From an uncultured Pelagibacteraceae bacterium (lineage in GTDB: Bacteria > Pseudomonadota > Alphaproteobacteria > Pelagibacterales > Pelagibacteraceae): a stretch of DNA of 64,000 bases. Made by a program: the position numbers and the translations under genes. This document shows positions 36,157 to 47,869 of the stretch, piece after piece. Under the pieces are notes generated by a model that was not told the origin of the DNA, searched no databases, and worked only from the letters and a program-made list of their open reading frames with translations. Location: positions 1-64,000 of the forward strand of contig CACBGU010000006.1 of the NCBI GenBank assembly GCA_902538885.1, in the 5' to 3' direction. Each line of letters opens with the position of its first letter. The first letter of the stretch is position 1.

Positions 36157-37252
36157 AAACTCCAAAATAATTGTTGTCAAAATTGGATCATCTCTTCTAG
36201 TTGATCAAAATAAAAAAATTAGGAGACAATGGTTATCTAGTTTTGCAAAAGATATTAAAAAATTAAGAGATAAAAATCAAAAAGTAGTTATTGTTAGCTC
36301 TGGTGCTATAGCTTTGGGTTGCAAAAAAATGAATTATAACAAAAAAAATATCAAATTAGATAAGAGTCAAGCAATTGCTTCTATTGGTCAAATAGAGCTG
36401 ATGAATTTATTTTCTCAAACTTTCGCAAAATATAAATTAAATATTTCTCAGATTTTGCTTACATTGGAAGATACTGAGGAAAGAAGAAGATCTCTTAATG
36501 CAAAACGAACTTTTGATAATCTCTTTGAACTTGGTTTTATTCCTGTGGTCAATGAAAATGATACTATTGCAACGAGTGAAATAAAATATGGAGATAATGA
36601 TAGATTGGCATCTAGGGTTGCGCAAATTACAAACGCAGATACCTTAATTTTATTATCTGATGTTGATGGTTTGTATACTAAAAATCCTAAAATTTTTAAG
36701 GATGCTAAACTAATAAAGAAAATTGATGATCTAAATAAAGATCTAAAAAAAATTTATATTAAAGGCGTAAATGAATATGGAAGTGGTGGTATGCATACAA
36801 AAATTGAAGCAGCAAAAATATGTCAGCTTGCTGGTACTAGTATGGTTATTGCAAATGGACTATATTCAAATCCTATCTCAAAAATAATTGAAAAAAATAA
36901 CTGCACCTGGTTTAGTCCAAAAATTTCAAAGTTAGATGCTAGAAAAAAATGGATAATAAGTTCTGTAGCACCTAAAGGAGCATTAATAATTGATGATGGT
37001 GCTAAAAAGGCATTAAAATCTGGAAAAAGTTTGTTAGCAGCAGGAATTAAAAAAGTTTCGGGAAGATTTAACAAAGGTGATCATATTAAAGTATTAGATA
37101 AAAAAAATAACGAATGTGCTAGAGGTTTAAGTTCCTTTACTTCTGATGAGGTGACTAAAATTATGGGACATCACTCTAATGAAATTGAAAAATTATTAGG
37201 CTATGTTGCAAAGTCAGAAGTTATTCATAAAGATGATATGGTGGAAATTTAA
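36146..37252 (+). CDS. proB: Glutamate 5-kinase
   Basis: A 368-residue first enzyme of proline synthesis. The amino-acid kinase domain has VVKIGSSLLV, IVSSGAIALGCKKM, and VVNENDTIATSEIKYGDNDRLASRVAQ. A C-terminal PUA domain spans about residues 270-368 (GALIIDDGAKKALKSGKSLL, with SFTSDEVTKIMG). It phosphorylates glutamate; the product goes to ProA, encoded directly downstream. Begins inside the obgE 3' end. Full length. Confidence 0.95.
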   Translation: MYLKNSKIIVVKIGSSLLVDQNKKIRRQWLSSFAKDIKKLRDKNQKVVIVSSGAIALGCKKMNYNKKNIKLDKSQAIASIGQIELMNLFSQTFAKYKLNISQILLTLEDTEERRRSLNAKRTFDNLFELGFIPVVNENDTIATSEIKYGDNDRLASRVAQITNADTLILLSDVDGLYTKNPKIFKDAKLIKKIDDLNKDLKKIYIKGVNEYGSGGMHTKIEAAKICQLAGTSMVIANGLYSNPISKIIEKNNCTWFSPKISKLDARKKWIISSVAPKGALIIDDGAKKALKSGKSLLAAGIKKVSGRFNKGDHIKVLDKKNNECARGLSSFTSDEVTKIMGHHSNEIEKLLGYVAKSEVIHKDDMVEI

Positions 37253-38504
37253 ATGATTAAATATATGAATTTAATTGGAATAAAAGCTCGAAAAGCTAGT
37301 GAGTATAAAGTTACAACTGAAGTAAAAAATAAAGTCTTAAATGATTACGCTAAATTAATTAAGAATGAAAAAAAATTTATTATTAATCAAAATTCAAAAG
37401 ATATTAATTACGCAAGAAAAAAAAGGTTTAAAAGAAAACTTAATCAAAAGACTTAATTTAAATGAAAATAAATTAGATGGAATTATAAATTCTATTTTAA
37501 AAATAGCTAAATTAAGGGACCCTATAGATAGCACTTTAGAAAAATGGAAAAGACCAAATGGTTTGAATATTAAAAGAGTTTCAATACCAATTGGAGTTAT
37601 TGGTGTTATTTATGAAAGTAGACCAAATGTAACTTCAGATGTTGCTAGTCTTTGTTTTAAATCTGGAAATGTAGTGATTTTGAAAGGAGGCTCTGAGGCC
37701 ATAAATTCAAATAAAGCTTTAGCTAAGTTGTTTAGAAAAGCACTTAAAAAAAATAAAGTTGATGAAAACTTTATACAATTTATCGATTCAAAACAAAGAA
37801 GGCTTGTGGATATTATGCTTTCTAAAATGAAAAAATATATCGATGTCATCATACCTCGTGGTGGAAAAAATTTAGTTAAAAAAGTTTTAGAATTATCCAA
37901 AGTACCTATAATAGGCCACTTAGAGGGGCTTTGTCATACTTATATAGATAAAGATGCAGAATTAAAAATGGCTAAAGAAGTTGTCTATAACGCTAAATTA
38001 AGAAATACAAGTATTTGTGGCGCGACTGAAACTATTCTTATTCATAAAAATATAGTCAAAAAATTTAGTAATCCTATTTTGCAGGCACTTGAAAATAGTG
38101 GTTGTAAAATAATCGGCGATAAGATTTTGAAGAGTTATTACAAAGGCCAAGTATATCCTGCAAAAGAAAAAGATTGGTCAACTGAATATTTAGCATCAAT
38201 AATATCTGTTAAAGTTGTTAAAAATTCTGAAGAGGCAATTAAGCATATTAATAAATACGGAACTATGCACACAGACTCCATCATTACAAAAAATAAAAAA
38301 ACAGCAAAATATTTCTTAAAAAATGTTAAAAGCTCAATTGCAATGCATAACACCTCAACTCAATTTGCTGATGGTGGTGAATTTGGATTTGGTGGAGAAG
38401 TTGGTATTTCTACCAATACACTACCACCGAGAGGTCCTGTGGGTTTAAATCAATTGATTTCATATAAATATGAAATTACTAGTAACGGTAAAATAAGAAA
38501 TTAA
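37253..38504 (+). pseudogene. proA: Gamma-glutamyl phosphate reductase proA, interrupted by one homopolymer frameshift
   Basis: An otherwise intact ProA. The start MIKYMNLIGIKARKASEYK and the body with PIGVIGVIYESRPNV, IPRGGKNLV, the catalytic Cys in NTSICGATETILIH, and FADGGEFGFGGEVGIST are all present. The frame breaks in an A8 tract at 37417-37424: the upstream frame ends in a short tail and stop, and the correct sequence (KKGLKENLIKRLNLN) resumes in the next frame. Seven As would restore about 416 residues, the normal family length. A sequencing error, a real mutation, or slippage rescue are all possible. Confidence 0.82.
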
Positions 38505-38505
38505 A

Positions 38506-39027
38506 TTGAATAACACAAAAATAAAAATTGGTGTATTGGGCGGATCGTTTGATCCTGCTCACAAAGGACATTTAGCAATTTCTAAGGAAGCAAAAAAAAG
38601 ATTTAAACTCAAAAAAATTATTTGGGCAATTACAAAAAAAAATCCATTTAAAATAGAGAGCAAGACATCTGTTGCTGACAGAATTAAATATTGTAAAAAA
38701 ATAATTAGTACAAATTCATTTATTAAGGTTAAATTTTATGAAGAAATTATTAAATCAAATAAAACTATAAATTTAATCAATCATTTAAAAAAAGATAAAA
38801 ACATTGAAATTTATTTTTTAATGGGTGCCGACAACCTTATTAATTTTCATAAATGGCATAAATCTAAATTAATTTCACAAAAATGTAACATTCTAGTTTT
38901 TGATAGACATGGGTATAAAAAAAATTCTTTAAAATCAAAGACATTTAAGCAACTTAGTAAGGCCAATCTAGAATTTATTGAGTTTAATAAAGTCAACATT
39001 TCATCTTCTCAATTAAGAAAAATTTGA
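38506..39027 (+). CDS. nadD: Nicotinate-nucleotide adenylyltransferase
   Basis: A 173-residue NadD. The nucleotidyltransferase motif GVLGGSFDPAHKGHLAIS is at the N-terminus. Further blocks: IWAITKKNPFK, FLMGADNLINFHKW and the C-terminal ISSSQLRK. It adenylates nicotinate mononucleotide in NAD synthesis. TTG start, one base after the proA stop. It is slightly short compared with 190-215 residues in many bacteria, yet all signature blocks are present. Order proA-nadD-rsfS is the conserved one. Confidence 0.92.
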   Translation: MNNTKIKIGVLGGSFDPAHKGHLAISKEAKKRFKLKKIIWAITKKNPFKIESKTSVADRIKYCKKIISTNSFIKVKFYEEIIKSNKTINLINHLKKDKNIEIYFLMGADNLINFHKWHKSKLISQKCNILVFDRHGYKKNSLKSKTFKQLSKANLEFIEFNKVNISSSQLRKI

Positions 39028-39044
39028 TAATCTAAAATCAATTA

Positions 39045-39395
39045 ATGGACAAAATTTCAGACTTAAAAGAAATTGTAATCAACACACTAGATCTCAATAA
39101 AGCTCAAGACATCGTAACTATTGATCTTAAAGACAAAAGTTCTATGGCTGATTACATGATCATAGCAAGTGGAACTTCATCTAGACATATCCAATCTTTA
39201 TCAGAACAAGTTTTAGAAAAACTTAAAAATAACGGTGTAAAAGACTCAAAAATTGAAGGTAAAGAAAGTGGAGAATGGAAACTTGTTGATGGAATTGATT
39301 TGATTGTTCATATTTTTCACCCAGAAAAAAGAAAATTTTATGAATTAGAGAAAATTTGGTCAGAGCTAATTCCAAAAGAAAAAGTGATGATATGA
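39045..39395 (+). CDS. rsfS: Ribosomal silencing factor RsfS
   Basis: A 116-residue RsfS (Iojap family). It carries the family stretches DIVTIDLKDKSSMADYMIIASGTSSRH and EGKESGEWKLVDGIDLIVHIFHPEKRKFYELEKIW, here noted as two conserved blocks (residues 21-50 and 69-105). It binds L14 and blocks subunit joining when nutrients are scarce. It follows nadD by 17 bp. The rlmH gene that normally follows rsfS is missing; ctpA starts within the rsfS stop (ATGATATGA). Confidence 0.94.
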   Translation: MDKISDLKEIVINTLDLNKAQDIVTIDLKDKSSMADYMIIASGTSSRHIQSLSEQVLEKLKNNGVKDSKIEGKESGEWKLVDGIDLIVHIFHPEKRKFYELEKIWSELIPKEKVMI

Positions 39396-40531
39396 AAAAA
39401 ATTAAATTTTTATTATTAATTCTTTTCTGTGTTTTTTATTTAAATAAAACAGTTATTTCAGCTGAAATTGATATTTATAAAAAAATCGATCTCTTCGGTG
39501 AGGTTCTAGAAAAAATTAATAAAGAATATGTTGATGAGTTCAATCAATCTGAAAGCATGGATTCTGCGATTAATGGACTTTTGCAATCCTTAGATCCTTA
39601 TTCATCCTACATGTCCCCTAAAATTTTTGATGAAATGCAAACAGAAACCAGTGGTGAGTTTGGTGGGCTAGGAATTGAAGTTAGTATGGAGGCTGGTGTG
39701 GTAAAAGTAATTTCACCAATAGATGATACACCTGCATCCAGAGCTGGATTAAAAGCTGGTGACTACATAGTCAAAATAAATGATGTCCAGGTTCAAGGAA
39801 AATCATTAAGTGAAGCTGTTGATTTAATGAGAGGACCTGTGGGTTCTGGAATAGAGTTAACAGTAAGACGAAGAGGTGAAAAAAAGGCTTTAACATTTAA
39901 TATAATAAGAGAAGTTATTCAGGTTCAATCTGTTAAATCTGAAATTATAGATGAAAGTATAGGATACATCAGGCTTACTTCATTTAACGATAACAGCAGT
40001 GATCAAATAGAAAAACAAATTAAAAAACTAAAAAAAAATAAAAACTTAAATTCATTTATTTTAGATTTAAGAAATAATCCTGGAGGTCTTTTATCTCAAG
40101 CAATAAAAATCTCAGATTTTTTTCTAGAAAATGGGGAAATAGTTTCAACAAAAAGCAGAAAAAAATCTGAAAATAGAAAATGGTTTGCAAAAAAAGGAGA
40201 TATTACTGACGGAAAAACTTTATTGGTTTTAATTAACTATGGTTCAGCATCTGCGTCTGAAATTGTTGCTGGAGCTTTAAAAGATCACAAAAGAGCAATT
40301 ATTATTGGTGAAAATAGCTTTGGTAAAGGTTCGGTCCAATCAATTATTCCTCTAAAAAATCGTGGGGCTATCAGATTAACTGTTGCAAAATACTATCTTC
40401 CCTCTGGAAAATCTATTTCTGAAGTAGGTGTTAGACCAGATATAGAAGTAAATGAAGAAGGTGATGATTTTAGAATAAAAACTGATACTGATAATCAATT
40501 AAACTACGCTATTAAATTACTTAACGGATAA
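39392..40531 (+). CDS. ctpA: Carboxyl-terminal processing protease CtpA (S41)
   Basis: About 379 residues: a signal peptide (MKKIKFLLLILFCVFYLNK), a PDZ domain (about 85-165, with GGLGIEVS and AGLKAGDYIVKIN), and an S41 protease domain with the catalytic serine in NYGSASASEIVAGAL and lysine in ENSFGKGSVQ. It trims C-termini of periplasmic proteins. The signal-peptide start at 39392 is preferred over the earlier ATG-type opening at 39356, which would add 12 charged residues before the signal. Confidence 0.93.
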   Translation: MKKIKFLLLILFCVFYLNKTVISAEIDIYKKIDLFGEVLEKINKEYVDEFNQSESMDSAINGLLQSLDPYSSYMSPKIFDEMQTETSGEFGGLGIEVSMEAGVVKVISPIDDTPASRAGLKAGDYIVKINDVQVQGKSLSEAVDLMRGPVGSGIELTVRRRGEKKALTFNIIREVIQVQSVKSEIIDESIGYIRLTSFNDNSSDQIEKQIKKLKKNKNLNSFILDLRNNPGGLLSQAIKISDFFLENGEIVSTKSRKKSENRKWFAKKGDITDGKTLLVLINYGSASASEIVAGALKDHKRAIIIGENSFGKGSVQSIIPLKNRGAIRLTVAKYYLPSGKSISEVGVRPDIEVNEEGDDFRIKTDTDNQLNYAIKLLNG

Positions 40532-40532
40532 T

Positions 40533-41006
40533 ATGAATAAAAATTTTAAAGACTTACCACTGAGAAGTGGGGTCGGAATTGTGTTATTGAATAAACAAAA
40601 CAAAGTATTCGTAGCAAAAAGAATAGATAATCCTAAAAATTTTTGGCAAATGCCTCAGGGTGGTGTTGATGAGGGAGAGGATAATTTAAAAGCAGCATTT
40701 AGAGAACTAGAGGAAGAAACAAGCATCAAAAGCGTAGAACTTATAAAAGAGCTCGATGGTACATTAACCTATGATTTACCTGATAGGTTACTAGGTATCA
40801 TTTGGAAAGGTAAGTACAAAGGTCAAAAACAAAAATGGTTTTTAATGCGATTTATTGGAAATGATAGTGAAATAAATATTAATACATCTAATCCAGAGTT
40901 TTTGGATTGGAAGTGGATTGACTTAGATTTAATTACTGATGTAGTGGTTGATTTCAAACATCATGTTTACAAAAAACTTAAAGAAAAAGTAAAAAAATTA
41001 ATTTAG
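40533..41006 (+). CDS. rppH: RNA pyrophosphohydrolase (Nudix)
   Basis: A 157-residue Nudix hydrolase. The start has the RppH sequence LRSGVGIVLLNKQNKVFVAKR, and the Nudix box is complete: GGVDEGEDNLKAAFRELEEE, ending in T-S-I. It also has FWQMPQGG and the C-terminal FKHHVYKKLKEKV of RppH. It removes pyrophosphate from the 5' end of mRNAs, triggering decay. The end overlaps the convergent atpC end by 9 bp. Confidence 0.94.
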   Translation: MNKNFKDLPLRSGVGIVLLNKQNKVFVAKRIDNPKNFWQMPQGGVDEGEDNLKAAFRELEEETSIKSVELIKELDGTLTYDLPDRLLGIIWKGKYKGQKQKWFLMRFIGNDSEININTSNPEFLDWKWIDLDLITDVVVDFKHHVYKKLKEKVKKLI

Positions 41007-41389
41007 AGTTTTTAAAACTTCAACTTTTTGATCTGCTAAATATTTAGATTGATCGTTAATATCGGTTTTATTAGCCTCTTCTTCTGCCTGTTTAAGTAAA
41101 TCTTGTTGCTTTGATTTATCCATATCGGCAAGATTAAAAATTGTACTTGTTAAAATAGATAGATTGTTATTTTTGAACTCAACAATACCATCTTCAACAT
41201 AGTAATTTTCATCACCTGATTTTGATAAAATCTTAATTATCCCAGGTTTCAAAAAGGAAATAATAGAAATATGATCCTTCAATATTCCCATCTCTCCCTC
41301 AAAAGCTGGGACCACAACTTCTGAAACATCATCTTTTACTAAAAAAGATTTTTCAGGATTTACTATTTCAACTTTAAACTCTTCGCTCA

Positions 41390-41390
<1 letters not shown>
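40998..41390 (-). CDS. atpC: ATP synthase epsilon subunit (F1)
   Basis: A 130-residue epsilon subunit. The N-terminal beta-sandwich shows VPAFEGEMGILKDHISIISFLKPG, a standard epsilon block; a C-terminal helical part follows (about 90-130). It regulates rotation of F1. It is the last gene of atpHAGDC and starts one base before the atpD stop region (overlap at 41390). Confidence 0.94.
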
Positions 41391-43683
<2,293 letters not shown>

Positions 43684-43689
43684 AAATTA

Positions 43690-45225
43690 TTAAGATTTAA
43701 AATTTTCTTTTAATTGAGTGATTACCTCAACAAGTAATTTTTCTTTATCTTCCTCAAGTTTTCCTGAAGTTAAAATTGACTCGATAATTTCAGGCTTATC
43801 TGATTTACATTTTTCAATAATCTTGCTCTCAAATTCAGCAACGTCTTTTAAATCAATATCGTCCAGATAACCTTTAACTCCACAAAATACTGAAATAACT
43901 TGTTCTGCAACAGTCATCGGTGAATATTGTTTTTGTTTTAAAAGTTCAGTTAGTTTAGAACCTCTATTCAAAAGCTGCTGAGTAGATGCATCTAAATCAG
44001 ATCCGAATTGAGCAAAAGCTGCCATTTCTCTGTATTGTGCTAACTCTAGTTTCATTGAACCAGAAACTTTTTTCATCGCTTTTGTTTGAGCTGATGAGCC
44101 AACCCTAGATACTGATAAACCTACGTTAATTGCAGGTCTTATACCTTGGTTAAATAGTTCTGTTTCAAGGAAAATTTGTCCGTCTGTAATTGAAATAACG
44201 TTAGTTGGAATAAACGCGGATACGTCACCACCTTGTGTTTCAATAATTGGCAGTGCAGTAAGTGATCCACCTCCATGTTCATCACTTAATTTAGCTGCTC
44301 TTTCAAGTAATCTACTATGAAGATAAAATACATCTCCAGGATAGGCCTCACGCCCTGGAGGTCTTCTCAATAGCAATGACATTTGTCTATAGGCAACTGC
44401 TTGTTTAGACAAATCATCATAAATTATTAATGCATGCATTCCATTATCTCTAAAATACTCACCCATAGTACAACCTGTGTATGGTGCTAAAAATTGTAGA
44501 GGAGCAGAGTCTGATGCTGTAGCAGCAACGATTGTTGTGTACTCCATAGCTCCAGCTTCTTCTAATGTTTTTTGAATTTGTCTTACTGTTGATCTTTTTT
44601 GTCCAACTGCAACGTATATACAATACAGTTTTTGTTTTTCATCACCAGATTCATTGATTTTTTTTTGATTAATAATTGCATCTACTGCAACTGCTGTTTT
44701 ACCAGTTTGTCTATCACCGATAATTAATTCCCTTTGCCCTCTTCCAATCGGAACTAGACTGTCAATTGATTTAAGACCAGTTTGCATTGGTTCACTTACT
44801 GATTGTCGTGGAATAATACCAGGAGCTTTTACTTCAACCCTGCTTTTTTTAATTCCTTTATCTAACGGTCCTTTTCCATCAATAGGATTTCCTAAACCAT
44901 CCACTACTCTTCCTAATAATTCTTTTCCAACTGGAGTATCAACAATATTACCCGTTCTTTTTACTACATCCCCTTCTTTAACATTTCTGTCATCACCAAA
45001 AATTACGACACCAACGTTTTCACTTTCTAAGTTTAGAGCCATACCTTTTGAACCATCTGCAAACTCTACCATTTCACCAGCTTGAACATTATCCAAACCA
45101 TAAATCCTAGCAATACCGTCTCCAACTGATAAAACTTGACCAACTTCTGTGACTTCTGCTTTATCACCAAAATTTTTAATTTGCTCTTTTAATATTTTTG
45201 TAACTTCTGAAGGATTTATTTCCAT
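43690..45225 (-). CDS. atpA: ATP synthase alpha subunit (F1)
   Basis: A 511-residue regulatory subunit. The P-loop [17 protein letters not shown] lies near residue 170, and the family end-motif is in [18 protein letters not shown]. The N-terminal region starts [15 protein letters not shown]. It alternates with beta in the F1 hexamer. The start is ATG 45225, one base after atpH ends, so the F1 operon runs without gaps. The F0 subunits (a, b, c) are not in this window. Confidence 0.98.
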   Translation of the reverse strand: MEINPSEVTKILKEQIKNFGDKAEVTEVGQVLSVGDGIARIYGLDNVQAGEMVEFADGSKGMALNLESENVGVVIFGDDRNVKEGDVVKRTGNIVDTPVGKELLGRVVDGLGNPIDGKGPLDKGIKKSRVEVKAPGIIPRQSVSEPMQTGLKSIDSLVPIGRGQRELIIGDRQTGKTAVAVDAIINQKKINESGDEKQKLYCIYVAVGQKRSTVRQIQKTLEEAGAMEYTTIVAATASDSAPLQFLAPYTGCTMGEYFRDNGMHALIIYDDLSKQAVAYRQMSLLLRRPPGREAYPGDVFYLHSRLLERAAKLSDEHGGGSLTALPIIETQGGDVSAFIPTNVISITDGQIFLETELFNQGIRPAINVGLSVSRVGSSAQTKAMKKVSGSMKLELAQYREMAAFAQFGSDLDASTQQLLNRGSKLTELLKQKQYSPMTVAEQVISVFCGVKGYLDDIDLKDVAEFESKIIEKCKSDKPEIIESILTSGKLEEDKEKLLVEVITQLKENFKS

Positions 45226-45783
45226 TTATGCCTCTATCATTCTATTTTCGATTTGTTGTAATTTATTTTTAATTGAGGTATCGACCATAGTACTTCCTAC
45301 TTGTACTACCAAACCTCCTATTAAACTTTCGTCATGTTTGTAGTTTAATTTTATTTTTGAGCTAAAATTTTTTGTTAACTCCTCTGTAATTTTTGCTATT
45401 TCTTCATTAGATAGTTCTTTTGCTGATTTTAATTCTGCCTTAAGTTCACCTCTTTTTCTTGAACAAATCTCAATAAAGCTTTTAAGGATACGCTCAATAA
45501 AAAAGAAGCGTCTTTTTTGAATTAAGAAATTTAAAAAATTTTTAAATAAAGACTCAAATTTATTATTTTCAGAGATTGTATTGATTACTTTTAATAAATC
45601 TTCTTGGCTTGTAGTTGGATCTTTAATTAAATTAGAAAAATCTTCACTTTGCTCAATTAAATTAAGAATAGATGAAGACTGATCTTCGATCTGACTTAAA
45701 AGATTGTTTTCCTCTGAAAGTTCAAAAAGAGCAAGAGAATACCTTTCAGCTGAAGTTATTGAAAATCCGGTGTCTTTACTCAA
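45226..45783 (-). CDS. atpH: ATP synthase delta subunit (F1)
   Basis: A 185-residue delta (OSCP) subunit. It starts SITSAERYSLALFELSEE and ends with the conserved DESLIGGLVVQVGSTMVDTS segment. It links F1 to the peripheral stalk. The start codon is TTG 45783; GAGGA (45794-45790) sits six bases upstream in the reading direction and there is no nearby ATG in frame, so TTG is well supported. First gene of atpHAGDC, after priA. Confidence 0.93.
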   Translation of the reverse strand: MSKDTGFSITSAERYSLALFELSEENNLLSQIEDQSSSILNLIEQSEDFSNLIKDPTTSQEDLLKVINTISENNKFESLFKNFLNFLIQKRRFFFIERILKSFIEICSRKRGELKAELKSAKELSNEEIAKITEELTKNFSSKIKLNYKHDESLIGGLVVQVGSTMVDTSIKNKLQQIENRMIEA

Positions 45784-45891
45784 CTTGGTTCCTCTATAAT
45801 GTTGAAGATTATTTTAAAATCACGCCCTAAATAGCATATGACCCTTATGTCTTCAAGTAGGGGATTCGTAAAAAAGGCCTCTTTTTTGAGG
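45784..45891 (-). promoter_or_regulatory. Spacer between priA and atpH: possible priA terminator and atp promoter
   Basis: Read on the minus strand, the priA stop is followed at once by CCTC-AAAAAA-GAGG (45891-45878), then CC and a T6 run (45875-45870), a weak intrinsic terminator. Farther on, TTGAAG (45856-45851) and TATTTA (45833-45828) are spaced 17 bp apart and form a possible promoter for the ATP synthase operon; the -10 is poor, so confidence is low. The GAGGA Shine-Dalgarno for atpH is at 45794-45790. Confidence 0.35.
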
Positions 45892-47847
45892 TTAATTGAA
45901 GTTAATTGGATCAACATCAACTGAAAGTTTTATTCCAGAAGAAAATTTATATTTTGGAATAATTTTTGCAAGAGAGCTTTGTAGTTTCATGGATTTTAAG
46001 CCTCTGATTAAAAATCTAATTCTAAATTTTCTCTTTAATCTAAATAATGGGGCATTCACAGGCCCTAATATTTTTCCTTCAATTTTATTTTCAATGAAAT
46101 TTTTAAAATTAATAGCTTCTTTTTCTAATTTAATTTCATTATCTCCTGTTAAGATTAAAGAAATAAACCTTTGAAATGGAGGTAGTTTATTTTTTTTTCT
46201 TATCTCTAGTTCTCTTTCTAAAAAAATATCTGGATTTTTACTTGTAATTTCTGAAATCATCTTAGTATTATTTTCATAAGTTTGAAAATATACCGTTGCT
46301 GGTTTTCCTGTTCTTCCTGCGCGTCCTGAAAGTTGATGATAGAGCTGCAAATTTTTTTCTGCACCTCTTAAATCATGTCCTTGAGATGAAAGATCAATAT
46401 CAACAACTACAATGCAATTTAAGCTTGGAAAATGAAAACCTTTTGAAATTAATTGAGTTCCAACTAAAATATGCGTTTCATTATTAATAATTTTATCTAT
46501 TTTTTCTTTAGAATCTTTTTTATTCATTGTGTCACTTGAAAAAATCTCTATTTTTTTTCCAGGGAATTTTCTTTTTACTTCTTCTGAAATTCTCTCAACA
46601 CCAGGGCCGCTAAAAATAAATTCACAATTGCCTTCTTTTGTACAGTCCCTTTTAAGATCGGATTTGTATCCACAATAATGACATAATAAGTTATTTTTAT
46701 TTTTATGATAAACTAAATTGATACTACAATTTGGACATGTAAAACTTGTAAAACACTTATTACATAAAGCATTTGGAGAAAAACCTCTTCTGTTTAAAAA
46801 AAACAAAACTTGATCTTTTTTTTCCAAATGTAAATTAACTTTTTCAATAATTTTATTTGATAGCCATGATTGTTTTTCAAGTTTGGTATTATTTAAATTA
46901 ATAATTTCATAATTAGGTAAAGCTGCGTTTTGATATCTTTCATTTAATCTAGAAACCTCATATTTACCCTTTTTAATATTTTCAAAAGTTTCTATTGAAG
47001 GAACAGCAGTAATCAAATTTATTGGAATGTTTTCAAAAGATGCTCTAGAAATTGCCATATCACGAGCATTGTAGGTTATGCCTTCATCTTGTTTAAATGA
47101 TTGATCATGTTCCTCATCAACAATTATCATTCCTAATTTTTTAAATGGTAAAAATAATGAAGACCTTGCACCAATAATTATTTTTATTTTACCATTAGAA
47201 ACGCCACTCCAAATTAATTCTTTCTTTTTTTTTGAAATACCTGAGTGCCAAACTGCGGGCTTAAAACCAAAATATTCTAAAAATTTTTGTTCAAACTGAC
47301 TAGTTAAACCTATTTCTGGTAATAAAATTAATCCTTGAAAACCCTTCTCTATCAGTGGTTTTAACGCTTCAAAATAGACTAAAGTTTTTCCTGATCCAGT
47401 TGTGCCTTGTAAAACATGAACTCTAAATTTTTTATTTGAAGTATTCATTTTTTTTAGAGATTTATTTTGATCACTAGATAGCTTGATTAAGTTTTGCTTA
47501 ATTTTGCTATCAAATATTTGATAAAGTTGAGTTTCTTTGTTCTCTACCGCATCACTACTTAAGAGTACTAACTTTAATGCCATACCCTTTGGAATAAGAT
47601 TATATTCTGCAAACCAATTTAAAAAATTTATTGTATTTTTTTTTAATGGAGTAACGTCTAATTTCTTGATTACATTTTTAGTCTTAAAATTTTTATTGTT
47701 ATTTTTTTCAAATTCGTCCCAAACAACGCCAGTAATTTTCGATTTTCCAAAAGGTACCATTACATAATCTCCAACTTTAAGAGTTAAATTACTTTCATAA
47801 GTAAATGGATGATTAAAAATATTTGGTACGAGAATCGGATATTTCAT
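45892..47847 (-). CDS. priA: Primosomal helicase PriA
   Basis: A 651-residue replication-restart helicase, shorter than the usual 700-730. Walker A is GTTGSGKT (148-155), Walker B DEEH (244-247). Motifs in the C-terminal helicase domain are visible as GTQLISKGFHFP and LSGRAGRTGK. The zinc-binding loop has C362/C365, C371/C374 and C389/C392, but the last pair is C402 and C408, five residues apart rather than the usual CxxC. It reloads replication forks after stalling. Gene order priA-atpH is typical of alphaproteobacteria. Confidence 0.95.
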   Translation of the reverse strand: MKYPILVPNIFNHPFTYESNLTLKVGDYVMVPFGKSKITGVVWDEFEKNNNKNFKTKNVIKKLDVTPLKKNTINFLNWFAEYNLIPKGMALKLVLLSSDAVENKETQLYQIFDSKIKQNLIKLSSDQNKSLKKMNTSNKKFRVHVLQGTTGSGKTLVYFEALKPLIEKGFQGLILLPEIGLTSQFEQKFLEYFGFKPAVWHSGISKKKKELIWSGVSNGKIKIIIGARSSLFLPFKKLGMIIVDEEHDQSFKQDEGITYNARDMAISRASFENIPINLITAVPSIETFENIKKGKYEVSRLNERYQNAALPNYEIINLNNTKLEKQSWLSNKIIEKVNLHLEKKDQVLFFLNRRGFSPNALCNKCFTSFTCPNCSINLVYHKNKNNLLCHYCGYKSDLKRDCTKEGNCEFIFSGPGVERISEEVKRKFPGKKIEIFSSDTMNKKDSKEKIDKIINNETHILVGTQLISKGFHFPSLNCIVVVDIDLSSQGHDLRGAEKNLQLYHQLSGRAGRTGKPATVYFQTYENNTKMISEITSKNPDIFLERELEIRKKNKLPPFQRFISLILTGDNEIKLEKEAINFKNFIENKIEGKILGPVNAPLFRLKRKFRIRFLIRGLKSMKLQSSLAKIIPKYKFSSGIKLSVDVDPINFN

Positions 47848-47869
47848 ATTTTTATAATATGAAAAAAAA

